From Paenibacillus sp. (GTDB taxonomy: Bacteria; Bacillota; Bacilli; Paenibacillales; Paenibacillaceae), in NCBI GenBank assembly GCA_029256665.1, contig JAQSXN010000333.1:1-5374 (forward strand): a DNA stretch of 5,374 bases. Reading direction: 5' to 3'. Position numbers and translations under genes: made by a program. The number at the start of each line of letters is the position of its first letter. The stretch's first letter is position 1. The notes below the pieces were generated by a model that made no database searches, was not told the DNA's origin, and saw only the letters and a program-made list of their open reading frames with translations. Below are positions 4,874 to 5,374 of this stretch, piece after piece.

Positions 4874-5374
4874 ATGGGGGACATGATGCTGCGATATACG
4901 AGTCCGGCGGCCGGTTGGCAGCAGGGATTGCCGATAGGGAACGGTCGATTGGGAGCGGTGGTGCAAGGCGGCGCCGATAAGGAAACCTGGAGCTTGACGG
5001 AGGTCACGTATTGGTCGGGCCGTCCGGAGGAGCCGCGAAGCGAGACGGGGGGCAAAGCTGCCTTGGAGGCGATGCGGGAGAAATTTTTTGCCGGCGACTA
5101 TGAAGCGGGAGAACGGCTCGCGAGAGCAACTTTAGAGCCGCCGAAAGGCAATTTCGGGACGCATCTGACGCTGGCGGATCTGGAGATCAGGTTTGACGCG
5201 GCAGGAGAAGAAGGGATTGAGGGCTTCCGCAGGGCATTGGATCTGGAAGAGGCAATTGTCTCCCATGAATACGGCAGGAACGGGAGCGCGTACAAACGGG
5301 AAACCTTCGCCACGCATACGGCCGACGTGCTCATCTCCCGACTAACCTCGGAGGAGCCGGGCGGCTTGTCGTTC
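4874..5374 (+). CDS. Glycoside hydrolase family 95-like protein (alpha-L-fucosidase/galactosidase type), N-terminal part
   Basis: The first 167 residues of a gene that continues past the right edge; GH95 proteins are usually about 700-800 residues. The visible part is the N-terminal beta-sandwich domain: RYTSPAAGWQQGLPIGNGRLGAVVQGG (7-33, the family opening LPIGNGRLGA), LTEVTYWSGRP (41-51), a helical EAMREKFFAGDYEAGERLA segment, LTLADLEIRF (98-107) and RRALDLEEAIVSHEY with YKRETFATH (119-148). The catalytic (alpha/alpha)6 barrel is not in the window, so activity and specificity (fucose or galactose) cannot be judged. No signal peptide is seen, suggesting an intracellular enzyme acting on imported oligosaccharides. 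The start at 4874 is the first in-frame ATG after a TAA at 4844. AGGATGG lies upstream with modest spacing; ATGs at 4883 and 4886 are alternatives. The cre-like site upstream fits carbon-source control. Confidence 0.85.
   Translation, partial: MGDMMLRYTSPAAGWQQGLPIGNGRLGAVVQGGADKETWSLTEVTYWSGRPEEPRSETGGKAALEAMREKFFAGDYEAGERLARATLEPPKGNFGTHLTLADLEIRFDAAGEEGIEGFRRALDLEEAIVSHEYGRNGSAYKRETFATHTADVLISRLTSEEPGGLSF

Noticed and set aside
4661..5055. Minus-strand frames opposite the GH95 start region
   Set aside because: The opposite strand carries clear GH95 family motifs. These frames run through the repeat array and have no recognisable domain.

Overview
The window looks like chromosomal DNA from a GC-rich, spore-former-type Firmicute, most likely Paenibacillaceae (Paenibacillus or Cohnella). 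This is inferred from the protein styles, Gram-positive Shine-Dalgarno sites, a lipoprotein-type siderophore-binding protein, a Bacillus-type 7-1-7 Fur box and a cre-like operator. No taxonomic marker gene is present.

Layout. (1) Positions 1-1184, minus strand: a REC-HD-GYP response regulator, predicted to be a cyclic-di-GMP phosphodiesterase. One base after its stop begins a gene whose first 38 codons look like a heme-NO/O2-binding (HNOB/H-NOX) protein, which runs off the left edge. (2) Positions 1185-1492: an intergenic region between divergent genes with a candidate promoter for the minus-strand pair. (3) Positions 1493-3082, plus strand: a membrane histidine kinase with an MHYT sensor domain (three MH[FY]VGM motifs), followed by a hairpin. 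(4) Positions 3205-4395: a self-contained iron-uptake unit made of a sigma-A promoter overlapped by a Fur box, a siderophore-binding lipoprotein gene and a strong intrinsic terminator. No permease or ATPase gene lies with it. (5) Positions 4396-4873: a 478-base non-coding stretch. It holds a 177-bp imperfect palindrome, a 21/19-bp tandem array sharing the nonamer AACCGTTAC with it, and a cre/LacI-like operator. (6) Positions 4874-5374, plus strand: the first 167 codons of a glycoside hydrolase family 95-like protein (alpha-L-fucosidase/galactosidase type), which runs off the right edge.

How it may work together. The left half resembles a gas-to-cyclic-di-GMP signalling locus: a putative NO/O2 heme sensor, an HD-GYP response regulator with intact catalytic residues, and a divergent kinase whose membrane domain belongs to a family proposed to sense diatomic gases through copper. 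That the kinase phosphorylates this regulator is inference from position. The iron-binding lipoprotein and the GH95 gene appear to be independent units with iron and carbon-source control respectively. The most unexplained DNA is the repeat complex at 4404-4693.
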